DNA from: Stentor coeruleus
Taxonomy: Eukaryota; Ciliophora; Heterotrichea; Heterotrichida; Stentoridae
Reading direction: 5' to 3'
DNA: 64,000 nt
Assembly: GCA_001970955.1 (NCBI GenBank)
Contig: MPUH01000102.1
Coordinates: 1 to 64,000, forward strand
The notes beneath the pieces are model-generated. The model was not told the origin of the DNA, did not search any database, and saw only the letters and a list, made by a program, of their open reading frames with translations. This document shows, piece by piece, positions 39,705 to 50,111 of the stretch. Positions within the stretch are counted from its first letter, which is position 1; the number at the start of each line of letters is the position of its first letter. A program made the translations under genes and the position numbers.

Positions 39705-40391
39705 AGTACTTAATTACTTGTTTTTATAAGGAATATACCTCTTAAAAATTAGATTTATGATTTTCTTCTAGTAAAGTGGTTATGCTTATACAATATTTTT
39801 TAAGTTATTAGTAAAAAGGGAAAATATATATGCAACTTTCAGCATCTTTCATCAAAAAATATACTTTCCAAAAAATCCTAATTTAATCAGAAAATCAATT
39901 TTTCAAATCAAAAGCTTTTAAACCCTTAATTTTTATATACAACAATAATATATTACATATCCAGTAATAATAAAACTTTAATTTCTCTCTCATATCAATT
40001 AAGTAACTAAATCTGCCCATTGATAACCAAAATTAAAATATCTTAATTTAAAAAAAACTTCATAAAAATCTATTCTAGAACTTCAAATCTAGTCTTCTCA
40101 TCTAAAAAAATCCAATCTAACCCTACAATTTCATCATTCCATAAAAAAACCCCCTTCAATTTCTCTACAAAACCTTGTAAACCTTAAACCAAACTTTAAA
40201 ATCCTAATATCCTCCTCTTCAATCTTCCTTACCAAAACTCTCTCCCATATAATAAAATCTAGCATTTTCCTTTCAAACCTCCCATTTCCAAACGAAAACC
40301 CTCTAAAAATTTTTATTTTCATCCCTAGCCATACATTTCCTCTAACATCCCATCCAGTTCCCCTAAAAACTCCATCTTCTGGTCAAATAAA

Positions 40392-41738
40392 ATGGAAACT
40401 GAAGAGCTGAAATCAGAGCCTCTCGTAGAAAAGCCCATTGCCGAAGAAACTAAAGACACATCTCAAGCCAAAAAGAAAAAGAAAAAACGTAATAAGAAAA
40501 AAAAACCAGCTGAACCTTCAATAGCCCAACCAACTAACTCAATTCCAAACCCTCCAGTTAAATCTTCTCAAATGTCCCCTAGTTTCTTTAATAAATTTCA
40601 AGACAATTCTCATTTAAGAAGAGTTAAAAATTGGAATGAAGACCCAACCTATAAGCAAACAAATCCTCCATCTGTGCCATTGAGCCAACAATTTGCCCAA
40701 GGAAATTTTCCTCATGGAGAAGAAGTTAATTATACATCCCGTATAACTTCTCAAGAGCATCGTGAACGTGAAAGAATATCTAATTATGATTATGATGCTA
40801 TGAGAAAAGCTGCGGAATGCCATAGACAGATAAGAAGATGGGCTCAAGGGGTTTTAAAGCCAGGTGTTGAACTTCATGATTTCGTTGAAGAACTTGAAAA
40901 CTACTCACGTACACTTCTTGAAGCTGATGGTATTGAAGGTGGTGTAGGTTTTCCTACTGGTGTAAGTCTTAATTTCTGTGCAGCACATTATACACCAAAC
41001 CCTGGTGATAAAGTTTATCTAACTGAAGATGATCTTTGCAAACTAGATTTCGGTACTCATATCGGTGGTCGTATAATCGATTGTGCCTTCACTGTAGCTT
41101 TCAATCCAAAATTCGATAACCTTATCCAAGCATCACAAGAAGCAACAAATACAGGTTTAAGAGAAGCTGGTATTGATGCTAGATTCAGTGAAATAGGTGC
41201 AGCAATCCAAGAAGCTATGGAAAGCTTTGAAGTAGAACTTGATGGAAAAGTTTATAAAGTTAAGTCAATAAGAAATCTTAATGGTCATCTTATTGGCCCA
41301 TATCATATTCATGCAGGTAAAAGTGTCCCTATTACCAAAAATAATGACCCTGGACGTATGGAAGAAGGTGAAGTTTATGCTATAGAAACTTTTGGTAGTA
41401 CAGGTAAAGGTGTTGTTCATGATGATATGGAATGTTCTCATCATATGATTGATTTTGATATGTTTCAGAAACCAGTTCCTATAAGAGATCCTAAAGCTAG
41501 AGCATTATTGAAACATATTGAAAAAAAGTATGGGACATTACCTTGGTCTAGAAGACAATTGACAAGAGATGGTGAGATTAAACATTTGATGCCATTGAAA
41601 TCTTTGATTAATTCAGGAATTGTTGTACCTTATCCACCATTGTGTGATGTACGTGGATCTTTTGTATCGCAAATGGAACATACGGTATTGTTGAGGCCGA
41701 CATGTAAGGAGATTATTAGTAGAGGAGATGATTTTTAG
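40392..41738 (+). CDS. METAP2: Methionine aminopeptidase 2
   Basis: A 448-residue protein of normal length. It has the type-2-specific N-terminal poly-lysine block ([12 protein letters not shown], about 27-38), which in other eukaryotes contacts the ribosome and eIF2. The pita-bread catalytic domain has all expected residues: His199 in AAHYTPN, metal ligands Asp219 and Asp230 ([13 protein letters not shown]), His299 in NLNGHLIG, Glu332 in AIETFGSTG and the C-terminal Glu in [11 protein letters not shown]. The tail [11 protein letters not shown] is typical. It removes initiator Met from nascent proteins. The long type-2 insertion is present near 350-400. The start ATG lies in AATAAAATGG. No intron. 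Confidence 0.96.
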   Translation: METEELKSEPLVEKPIAEETKDTSQAKKKKKKRNKKKKPAEPSIAQPTNSIPNPPVKSSQMSPSFFNKFQDNSHLRRVKNWNEDPTYKQTNPPSVPLSQQFAQGNFPHGEEVNYTSRITSQEHRERERISNYDYDAMRKAAECHRQIRRWAQGVLKPGVELHDFVEELENYSRTLLEADGIEGGVGFPTGVSLNFCAAHYTPNPGDKVYLTEDDLCKLDFGTHIGGRIIDCAFTVAFNPKFDNLIQASQEATNTGLREAGIDARFSEIGAAIQEAMESFEVELDGKVYKVKSIRNLNGHLIGPYHIHAGKSVPITKNNDPGRMEEGEVYAIETFGSTGKGVVHDDMECSHHMIDFDMFQKPVPIRDPKARALLKHIEKKYGTLPWSRRQLTRDGEIKHLMPLKSLINSGIVVPYPPLCDVRGSFVSQMEHTVLLRPTCKEIISRGDDF

Positions 41739-41903
41739 TTTAGATATAGTAAATTTGATTGAATAGATAGAGTTTTAAAAGAGTTTTTTATGCTTTAAGG
41801 ATGATTATTAGGTGAAATTAGAATAAGAGTTTGATGATTATGATATTTTGTGTAGGAATAATAGATTAATAAGGTTAGATAAGATTTTTATAGAGAAATA
41901 AAA

Positions 41904-43877
41904 ATGGATTTTATAACTGTAGTATCAAAGGTTGTCCCAAAGAGCTTGAAGATTTTTGAGTCTATGGGTATACCTTATGCCTGCACTGTATCGCCTAATA
42001 TGGAAGTTCAGCTACCTCAGGTGCAATTCCCTAGAAATAGCATACCCAGGTGTTTGTATTGTAAAGGGTTTATAAGCTTGTACTGTAATATCTATATTGA
42101 AGAAAAAACCTGGCAATGCTCATTATGTACTTACACAAACACCTTCCCTGAAGCCTATTTCCAAATATACCATCCATCACGTATAGAACTCAGCCTGCTA
42201 AACTACGAATTTTTCGCTGAAGAGCCGAGTATGAAGCGAGCACCAATGTGCCCTCACTATACTTTCATCCTCGATATCTCCAAAGATAGCTGTGAATCTG
42301 GTTTCCTCCATTCTATCTGCACATCTCTCCTAAATCTCCTACCAAACCTAAACCTAATCCCTGAAGACCGTACACAATTTACTTTTATCCTATACGATAA
42401 ATCAGTTCATTTCATATCTTTAGGTTTAAGACCTCAAATCCATACTATTTCCGAATCAGAAAGTGATCTTTATCTTCCTATTCCTTCAGATTTTCTTCAT
42501 ATAAACGTAATAGAAAATTTAAGTTTTATACAAACAACTTTAAATATTATCAAAAATATACAAGGTCAAGATAATTCTAGTGGTTTGAAAAAAGCTATAT
42601 CATCAGCTCAGCTTGTTATGGAAAATAATGGAGGTAAAATATTAGTTTTTATATGTAATTCTATACTAGAAATAGCTCATCCTAAGCATCTTTTGCTTAT
42701 GGCGACTACAGATTTTTATCATGAAATTGGTGAAGAGTTTGTAGAAGACAATATTGGATGCGACATTTTTGTTACGGCAAATGCTTATTGTGGGCTTTTT
42801 ACATTAGGGGAACTTGCGAGGATTACAGGAGGCGATGTGTATTTTTATGAGAATTTTTGTAAAGAAAAAAATTTTGAGCATTTAGATGCTGATATAAAGA
42901 GGACGGTATTGAGTAGGAAGGCTTGGGAAGCTTGTTTGAGGTTGAGAATTAGTCAGGATTGGAAAATACTTCATAGGTATGGGCATTTTTTGTTGAAAAA
43001 AGATCTGATTTTGTTACCTTGTGTGTCAAAAACCTCGATAACTTATGATTTGTTTCCTAGGTATAATCAAAATACTGAAACTTATTTGAATTTCCAAGCT
43101 TCGTTGCTTTATACGAGCTCTGAAGGGATAAGATTAGTACGGGTTATGAATTATCAAGTATCAGTGGATGAATCCATTGAGAATTTTATTAAATGCATCT
43201 CTTGTAATGATATGGTCAATTTATTGATGAAACATGCTCTTGGACTTGTCCTTAAACGTCATGTCCTTCTTTCTGCTCAGAAATTCCTTGAAAGCAAAGC
43301 TGTTGATATATTAAAAATCTGCCTTGTAGTATTCCAATCCCTCCCCCCAAACCTCAAAAATTTCCTATTCCATATCCTTGGTCTAATCAAACACACAATT
43401 TTTGTCAACACTTCTCTTCCATGTAAAAGTAAATAGACAACCTATCTTTAGAAAACTTTGTATTTTTAGCATATAAAGCTCAAACGCTTTCAGCTAAAGA
43501 AAGTCGTGTTTGGACTTATCCCAAGCTAAAAGACTTAGAAAACAAGACTAAAAATTTATCAAGAAATTTCTTAAACGGGCAAAAATATTTTTTAAATGAT
43601 GGATGCAAATATATAATCTGGACTGGTAAGATATATATATGACAAAGGTATAGAAAAAAGTATTGAAGGTTTTGAAGAGCTTATAAGAAAATATAGATAC
43701 AATGGTGGGGTGTATCAAGATATAGTCTTAGTAAGTGAAGATGAGGATAAACCCAAGTTGTGATTTTTATATAGAGAGTTTTGGAATCGAATGATTGAAG
43801 ATGAAGTTGGTATACCTTGTTCATATGAAGATTTTTATAAAAGAGTTGAAAGGATATGTCGTAAAAGATTAAATTAA
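41904..43877 (+). CDS. SEC23/SEC24-family COPII coat protein, SEC24-like, several exons
   Basis: The first exon (41904 to about 43422) has the Sec23/24 zinc finger (IPRCLYCKG...WQCSLC), a vWA-like trunk with FILDISKD, a beta-sandwich and an all-helical segment. The frame stops at 43434-43436, but homologous sequence continues: NLSLENFVFLAYKAQTLS, then a gelsolin-like end with DGCKYIIWTG and FEELIRKYRYNGG. A clean 15-nt intron (43760-43774) joins PKL to EFWNRMIEDEV, and the gene ends in TAA at 43875-43877. Two earlier junctions need frame changes: a 14-nt GT...AG at 43423-43436 and a 22-nt one at 43626-43647, or small sequence errors. The finger and the C-terminal gelsolin order fit SEC24, the cargo-binding COPII subunit. 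The family is firm; the exact subunit is likely. Confidence 0.85.
43760..43774 (+). other. 15-nt spliceosomal intron
   Basis: GTGATTTTTATATAG begins at the in-frame TGA after PKL. Removing it continues the SEC24-like frame for 34 more residues to a TAA. It has GTG rather than the usual GTA at the 5' end. Confidence 0.85.
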
Positions 43878-43916
43878 TAGGTGGATGTTATAAAATCATA
43901 AGGGTGGATAATAAAT

Positions 43917-44108
43917 TTATGTTTTATCTTCTTTAGAAATTTCTCTTATAAGACTGTTTGCTGAATCTAATCTTGGAAGTAATGATGATATAAGTAAAAA
44001 TAGATACGGTTTTAAGAGTTTGTTAAAAACTGGGATAACTTTTATAAGTGCATTTAAAAATGTGAATGTGAAATTTTTTATGATAGATAATAAGTGTAAT
44101 ATTTGCAT
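43917..44108 (-). CDS. Possible small hypothetical protein
   Basis: A 63-residue frame with an ATG at 44108 (after GATAATTA) and TAA at the end. The first 40 residues are Leu/Ile/Phe-rich and could form one or two membrane helices; the tail is charged. Composition looks coding, and it lies tail-to-tail with the SEC24-like gene at 40 bp. No homology recognised, so it may be chance. Confidence 0.35.
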   Translation of the reverse strand: MQILHLLSIIKNFTFTFLNALIKVIPVFNKLLKPYLFLLISSLLPRLDSANSLIREISKEDKT

Positions 44109-44258
44109 TAATTATCAAAATATATCAAAGCTAAATATCGAAATGATCAGAAAATACAAAGTCTAAAATAAATATCTAAATAATCAAAAACCATTTAAAA
44201 TAAAAATCATTTTGTATCGAAAAAATAAAAAAATTATTCGCTACTTATTATAATAAGA

Positions 44259-45548
44259 TTAGGATATTGGCTTGTCTTCAATAAATTTCCTGAATACTAG
44301 TAGTATAAAAACAGCTGCTAAGGAATAGCCAGAAACCCAACCCCAAACACAATTGCACTGATCTTTTGGTCCATCTTCTGTGCAATAGTTTCCCATAAGA
44401 AGCCCACCAGTAACTCCAGTGATAATTAAAGGTAAAGAATTTGTAATAGCGACAATCCCTAGAAATATTGCCTCAGCACCTTGTGGAGCAACTTCAATAG
44501 TATAATCAATAAGTCTTGGTGCATAAATCGATTCTCCAATAGAAAGAATTATAATCATTATTGTAATCCCAACATAAGAACTATCATAATATAAGACCAT
44601 TGTAGAAGCAGCAGTAAAGAATGTTCCTAAGACAATTATTGAATATTTATCCATATAAAAAACCAAATAAGTGCATATTGGTGTAGCGATTAATAATATT
44701 ATTTGATGAATGACCATCATAAGCCCAAAATGTTTACCATTTTCCATAGCTCGATCCATGTATATAGGTAAAGTTCCAGAGAGATGAAAATATACTGATT
44801 TTATGACTAGCATTAATGATACAAAGACCACAAATTTCCAAAACCTTTTTAGCTTTATGGCTTCTTTGCTGGGCATTATGAAAGTCACTTCGATATCTTC
44901 AATGTTTTCTAAGTCAATTTCTCTTAAAAACAACGATAAAATCAATGTCGCCACATATAGTCCAAGACCAAACGAGAAAATCACCTGATACAGTTCCTCA
45001 TCTTCATCATACAAACTATATAACAAATCAACTCCTCCCGAAGCAAACCCAGCCGCAACAAAGAAAACAATAAAATAAAGTGTATAAGCTAAGCTCCTTG
45101 ACTTAGGATAAGTATAATATTTAATCCCAAGTTTAGTATTAGTAAGATTTATCGATATGGCAAACATGAGGAAAATAAGTATGGATGCAAATTGTTGATA
45201 TTTATTTTTCAGTATAAGTACTAAAATATACCCAATACATCCCATTGCATTACCTAAGACCATAGTATTTCTTATTCCCCAGATTTTAGCTAAGTTACTT
45301 AAGCATACTGAGTAAAAACCTATCGCCAAGCCAAAACTGGCGAAAATTAACCCGGCCTCACGTTCAGAAAAATGCTGGACTTTTGTCAGATAAAGACTGG
45401 CACAGACTGCTATTACTGAAAAAGCTGCGAAACTAGTAAACTTTGTACATAAAATAATCCAAAGGTAGTGAGGAGATTGTCTTAAACACTCAATAGCTTC
45501 GTTTAAATGGGAATTTTTTGTTACTAATGGCTTTCTGATGTCTTCCAT
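44259..45548 (-). CDS. Major facilitator superfamily transporter
   Basis: A 429-residue membrane protein with about 12 hydrophobic segments, a cytosolic N-terminus and a central charged loop (about 210-235). Features typical of MFS are two six-helix halves, a Gly-rich segment (GLIFASFGLAIG) in an early helix, and the conserved Asp/Arg-type loops between helices 2 and 3 (LSNLAKIWGIRN) and 8 and 9 (YMDKYSI). A luminal or extracellular loop near the end carries CTEDGPKDQCNC, whose paired cysteines may bond. The overall pattern resembles the proton-coupled oligopeptide (POT) transporters, but their ExxER motif is not seen, so the substrate is unknown. Confidence 0.8.
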   Translation of the reverse strand: MEDIRKPLVTKNSHLNEAIECLRQSPHYLWIILCTKFTSFAAFSVIAVCASLYLTKVQHFSEREAGLIFASFGLAIGFYSVCLSNLAKIWGIRNTMVLGNAMGCIGYILVLILKNKYQQFASILIFLMFAISINLTNTKLGIKYYTYPKSRSLAYTLYFIVFFVAAGFASGGVDLLYSLYDEDEELYQVIFSFGLGLYVATLILSLFLREIDLENIEDIEVTFIMPSKEAIKLKRFWKFVVFVSLMLVIKSVYFHLSGTLPIYMDRAMENGKHFGLMMVIHQIILLIATPICTYLVFYMDKYSIIVLGTFFTAASTMVLYYDSSYVGITIMIIILSIGESIYAPRLIDYTIEVAPQGAEAIFLGIVAITNSLPLIITGVTGGLLMGNYCTEDGPKDQCNCVWGWVSGYSLAAVFILLVFRKFIEDKPIS

Positions 45549-46659
45549 GATACTATTATAAACATGAGAGTATTGTTAAGATGATTATTGGATGATTTTG
45601 AAATTATGAGTTGTGGTTGATGGGATTTGGAAAATATGGTTGGGATAATTTTTAAGCTCATGTTTGTTTAGGTTCCTATTTATGGTCTTAGATGGATTTT
45701 GCAAGAGGATGGATCATGGATTTGCTTGTTTTTAGGGAAGTGGGAAGTGGAAGAAGAGTTGGAGAGGAAATTTTTTTGAAGAGTGGAAGTGAAATTTTTG
45801 CATAGGTTAGGAATTTTGGAGTTTTTTAAGAGGAGAAGAAGCTGAGATGATAAAATGAGTGTGATAGAAGTTGGCTTTGGGTTAGGTATTAGTTTTATTA
45901 TATTTATTATGTTTATTATTTAGGTTGCGATTTGGATATAGGCATAGGGATAATATTAATAAGCATGGAAGATAAGGTGAGGAAATTTTATTTTAGTCTC
46001 ACTTGGGATAGAATTATAAAGTAATAAATCATATAATTATATATAAGGAAATCCTAGTATGAACTATTTGTATAACTTCTTAAAAATGTATACTGTAAAG
46101 TGTTTATCTTTTATAAAACTGGATCATATATAAAGCTTCGTCACCCAATGAAAAAATCAAATTCCTTTTATAAACNTCGTCACCCAATGAAAAAAATCAA
46201 ATTCCTTTTATAAACTATAATTCCTTTCTAAACTCTTAATCCAACACTAACATAAAAAATTCTCCATCCCAAAATCCAATCCACCTAAAAAACAGCATCA
46301 CATTTAAACCTAAAAAAAATAAAAATCCTCTCATCCAAACCAAAAAATGTACTTTTCACCACCCAAACCCCAAATCTTTTTATTNGGATCATATATAAAG
46401 CTTCGTCACCCAATGAAAAAATCAAATTCCTTTTATAAACTACAATTCCTTTCTAAACTCTTAATCCAACACTAACATAAAAAATTCTCCATCCCAAAAT
46501 CCAATCCACTTAAAAAACAGCATCACATTTAAACCTAAAAAAAAAAAATCCTCTCATCCAAACCAAAAAATGTACTTTTCACCACCCAAACCCCAAATCT
46601 TTTTATTCCCAAACCAAAAAATCTTATTTAAATCCAATCTATTACCTATAGCATCCTAA
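45549..46659. other. Intergenic with assembly-triplicated segment
   Basis: The left half is G-rich on the plus strand (promoter side of the MFS gene). Bases 46121-46604 consist of the same sequence repeated around N bases at 46176 and 46385. The real spacer is about 250 bases shorter. No gene is seen. Confidence 0.6.
46121..46604. repeat. Three overlapping copies joined by Ns (likely assembly artefact)
   Basis: Bases 46138-46175 recur from 46177 with a one-base difference in an A-run. The whole stretch from 46121 recurs from 46386 with only a few differences. Each join is a single N. The small differences may reflect allelic or sequencing variation. Confidence 0.85.
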
Positions 46660-49600
46660 CTAAACCTGTGGCCTTGATTGTACCACAAATACTTTATCCC
46701 CACAAACAACACCTTCAATATCCTGATAAACTCCACCAAAAACCCTTTCTACAGCAATACCAAGTTCTTTCAATTTACCAAAAAGCCAATTCCTATATCC
46801 ACAATTTACAACAATCTGATCTTCAGCATATCTAGCCCTACATTCCCTTGTTTTATCCATAATAAAACTATCAAAAAGCCCAGCACCTGCAAAACCAGGA
46901 AGGTCTTCACTATTAGAATCTGATCTAAAAATAAACCCTCCCCCTTGTAAGAAAATCGACTTATTAGGAAAAGACTCGATTTTATAAGATCCTGAAGTTT
47001 TACTAAGAACAAAAGCCATAGACCTCCCATCATAAGCACCAACAAGTGTTTCTCCAAGTCCTTTAACAAGTTCTCCATATATTTCATCAGTATTGTTATT
47101 TGTAGGGTTTTTTGTATGTAAAACAAAAGCATAATCTCCACTTATAACTTCTTGACAAAGTACTGACATTTTAACATCTGATAAATTTATACGTGCTTTT
47201 TGTGTACTTAAAAACACCCTTTCATTGAATTTACTAGCCCAAACTGATTTTATAGCTTTCCATGCTAAGTCCCAAGACCCAGTACATCCAATGCTTTGTA
47301 GAAGGTTTTGGATTGTATGTTTATCTGAATCTTTTATAGACAAATTTTGAATTATAGATCTTAATGAATTTAAAGTTTCTGAAGCTGAAGGACAATGATC
47401 AAGTTCTTGTAAGTAACTAAAAATCTGAGATTTAACCTGCGAGTTTTCTTCTTGGTCTAAAATATACTCAAAAGTCCCATATGGTAAAGCTCCAGACCTA
47501 GGTACAACAAACTCTACACCAAGATTTCTTTTCAAAACCCCACAATTGTTAGCTTTAGCTCCAGTCCTCCTTTCCATAAACTCTTCCATTCTCATGACAA
47601 TATTTTCTAACTCCAAAGGTTCTTGTATTTCCCTTCTTTCAATATCTTGACTTATTTGACATATTTCATTAGTCTCTTTTACCTCAACTCCTAATCCACT
47701 CATAGTAACTTTAACATTATGTCCATGTAAATTTTGTATTTTCATAAACTCATCTTGATCATAACATATAGTCAATAAAACTTTATTATTTCTTGCCCTA
47801 ACACTAACATGAGCTAAAGTATCAAGTTCAGATGATGATATAACCCCAGTTGCTCCTTCAGGAATCTCTTCTTCTCCTGTAACTTTTAAGCAACACAAAA
47901 CAACTGCTTCAGGGTATTTTTCATAAGCAACAGAATGAAGTGAGTCTACAACTGTAAGTTTGCCTATAACAGGAAAAACAGGACTTATGACTTGCCATGC
48001 TTTAAGTCCGCTGATTATTCTGATTTTACTGTTAATTTTCTTTAAAACTATAGAAACAGCGAAAAATAACGACCCTCTTATAAGCTCTTCAGTAAACAAG
48101 TCGATAGTTTCTTGATCAGCATGAAATTGTTCACCTAAAAATCTACCTTTTGTATCTAAAAGTTTAGTATATTCATCAACATATGTTAAAAGAAGTCTTT
48201 GTATACGATCTGTTGCAGCTTTAATTATAAGTGATGTATCATATGATTCTAAGGTTTTAGAGTATATTGATAAAAATTTATAATAATCATCACAACAAGC
48301 TGAAAACTCTTCATCAGAACACCCAAGGCTAACATTGTTTAGAAGCAAATATAGTTTTTTACACAAATTCTCAAGACTAAGATCTAAATGAATAATTTCT
48401 TCAACAAGTTGCCTAATATAACTTTCTAAAGCTATATCTAAATACACAACTTCTCTTAATTCCTGATCACCTAAATTTTGCATTTTAATTTTTAAGTCTT
48501 TTCTAACAGATGTAACTCTTTCCATTTGGCTTATTTTATCCCAATGTTTCATATTTATAGTTATATCTTCAAGTGCTTTAGATATATTCCCAGGTAAAAA
48601 CCCTTTACAACTTTGAATCCCTTGGCTTAAATCTACAGATCCATGAACTTGTTTTAATAATTCTAAGTATCCATAAAGGTCTGAAATTATTTGAGGTGCA
48701 TAAAATGGTGTATATGTTAAAGGTCTATCATAACTAGCTAATCTTTCTTTTGTTAAACCATGTTTTGATAATACTTCCCAATATTTGTTTATATCATTAT
48801 GTTCATTATAAGATATTAATGCTTCACATATACCAATATCATCAGGTGTTGTATTATTATGTAATTTTTGATGCCATTGCTCATATAAATTTTCTTTAGG
48901 TAGATTAGAAGTTCTATTATCTCTTTCGCTTTTATGATGTCGAATACCCCCACGATGCATTATTTGTAAGATTTCATCACGGATTCTTTGACCATTGTCT
49001 CCACCTTTGCCCATACATGAAAGAATTCCTCTAACAAGATTTGATGTGTTTATTAAACCTGTTGTTGAAGAGGTTTTTAGTATTGAAATTATTGTAAATG
49101 TTAGGTTTTTTTGACTTGAAGCTAATTCACTTGGCCTTGTGTTATGATAACGCTGCCAGTCGAGTATTCGTAAAGCTGAATATCTCATCCAGATAAAAAT
49201 CCAAGAAAGACCTTCTTGTGATGAGCTGAATTTTTTTATAAGATTGTTACACATATTAAATCTATGCATTAATGTCCAAGCACCTCCAGACATTTCAACA
49301 TCGATAATTTCTGTGACTAAATTTCTTATTTGAGAATCAGCGTTTTTTAAGAAAATTGGCACTTCAGGAAGTTTAAGTGGAATTCCATAGTCCATAGAAT
49401 TGTTGTTGTACCAAATATTTTCTCTTTTTAGGACAAAGTTAAGTTGTATTGGGGCTGATGATTTTGTGAAGGTGATTGAGATTGTTGAAAATGATGATGT
49501 GATTTCGACAAAGGGACTTTCTGCTGATTTGTCATCGAATTTGACTGTTGATGATGGGAATTTAATTCCAGGATATGGTAAAGGATTTATCCACTCCTTA

Positions 49601-49779
49601 GGTTTTTTTATCCCTAACCCCCAATGGAGTATCAAATGATCTAAATTTGCGCTTATGGTCGCTTTTAGTTGATCTTCACTTTCCTCAAGCACTGTGACAA
49701 AAGAGTGATTCCCAAGCGGATATTCTACCTTACAGCACTCAGGACTGAGTTTTTGCAAATAAAGTTCATATGAAAGCAT
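46660..49779 (-). CDS. GWD: Alpha-glucan water dikinase (starch-phosphorylating)
   Basis: A 1039-residue protein with full GWD architecture. An N-terminal starch-binding-like module (about 1-130) contains LHWGLGIKKPKEW. A conserved central block follows (GKGGDNGQRIRDEILQIMHR at about 257-276, then EQWHQKLHNNTTPDD at 300-314). The phosphohistidine domain has the catalytic His657 in LAHVSVRARNNK. The C-terminal ATP-grasp domain has FRSDSNSEDLPGFAGAGLFDS and ends VVQSRPQV. GWD transfers the beta-phosphate of ATP to C6 of glucose in crystalline glucans, opening starch for breakdown. It is best known from plants, red algae and apicomplexans that store semi-crystalline starch; its presence in a ciliate implies insoluble amylopectin-like reserves. 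There is no signal or transit peptide, so a cytosolic location is likely. Confidence 0.93.
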   Translation of the reverse strand: MLSYELYLQKLSPECCKVEYPLGNHSFVTVLEESEDQLKATISANLDHLILHWGLGIKKPKEWINPLPYPGIKFPSSTVKFDDKSAESPFVEITSSFSTISITFTKSSAPIQLNFVLKRENIWYNNNSMDYGIPLKLPEVPIFLKNADSQIRNLVTEIIDVEMSGGAWTLMHRFNMCNNLIKKFSSSQEGLSWIFIWMRYSALRILDWQRYHNTRPSELASSQKNLTFTIISILKTSSTTGLINTSNLVRGILSCMGKGGDNGQRIRDEILQIMHRGGIRHHKSERDNRTSNLPKENLYEQWHQKLHNNTTPDDIGICEALISYNEHNDINKYWEVLSKHGLTKERLASYDRPLTYTPFYAPQIISDLYGYLELLKQVHGSVDLSQGIQSCKGFLPGNISKALEDITINMKHWDKISQMERVTSVRKDLKIKMQNLGDQELREVVYLDIALESYIRQLVEEIIHLDLSLENLCKKLYLLLNNVSLGCSDEEFSACCDDYYKFLSIYSKTLESYDTSLIIKAATDRIQRLLLTYVDEYTKLLDTKGRFLGEQFHADQETIDLFTEELIRGSLFFAVSIVLKKINSKIRIISGLKAWQVISPVFPVIGKLTVVDSLHSVAYEKYPEAVVLCCLKVTGEEEIPEGATGVISSSELDTLAHVSVRARNNKVLLTICYDQDEFMKIQNLHGHNVKVTMSGLGVEVKETNEICQISQDIERREIQEPLELENIVMRMEEFMERRTGAKANNCGVLKRNLGVEFVVPRSGALPYGTFEYILDQEENSQVKSQIFSYLQELDHCPSASETLNSLRSIIQNLSIKDSDKHTIQNLLQSIGCTGSWDLAWKAIKSVWASKFNERVFLSTQKARINLSDVKMSVLCQEVISGDYAFVLHTKNPTNNNTDEIYGELVKGLGETLVGAYDGRSMAFVLSKTSGSYKIESFPNKSIFLQGGGFIFRSDSNSEDLPGFAGAGLFDSFIMDKTRECRARYAEDQIVVNCGYRNWLFGKLKELGIAVERVFGGVYQDIEGVVCGDKVFVVQSRPQV

Positions 49780-50111
49780 TTATAATCCCTTTAAATTTAC
49801 TGATTAAAATATGGAGTAATTTCTTTATTAATAACTTTGTCTATATCAAAAACTTAATAAAATCCTATTCAATACTCTAAATTCGCTAATTTCATCATAT
49901 GACTTCAACCAAATCTTATCCAAAAACCAAATTTCTCATTTCCTATATTTAAAATATTTTTTTATTATAAATCTATATATCCTACACTAATCCAGACCTT
50001 CATAAATATCCTTTAAATCCTTTGATCTTACCTTAAACCATATATTAATCTTATATGCCTACATTAAATCTAACATATATCTCTAAATCATATTACAGAA
50101 AATAAAAAAAT
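49780..50111. other. Divergent promoter region
   Basis: About 330 bases between head-to-head starts. AT-rich, with a C-biased, G-poor plus strand toward the gene at 50112. No gene. Confidence 0.5.

Larger units (their letters stand above)
39299..40391. other. Divergent intergenic region with a coding-like patch
   Basis: Lies between the Piwi and METAP2 genes. It contains a GC-rich palindrome at 39311-39322 and a coding-like patch at 39451-39704. A 300-base stretch (40060-40385) nearly free of G with CCTAATA/CTTCCTTACC words lies upstream of METAP2. Confidence 0.55.

Noticed and set aside
40134-40322. 62-codon minus-strand frame upstream of METAP2
   Set aside because: It is the complement of the G-poor promoter stretch, which by composition lacks stops; the protein is low-complexity Arg/Phe/Glu.
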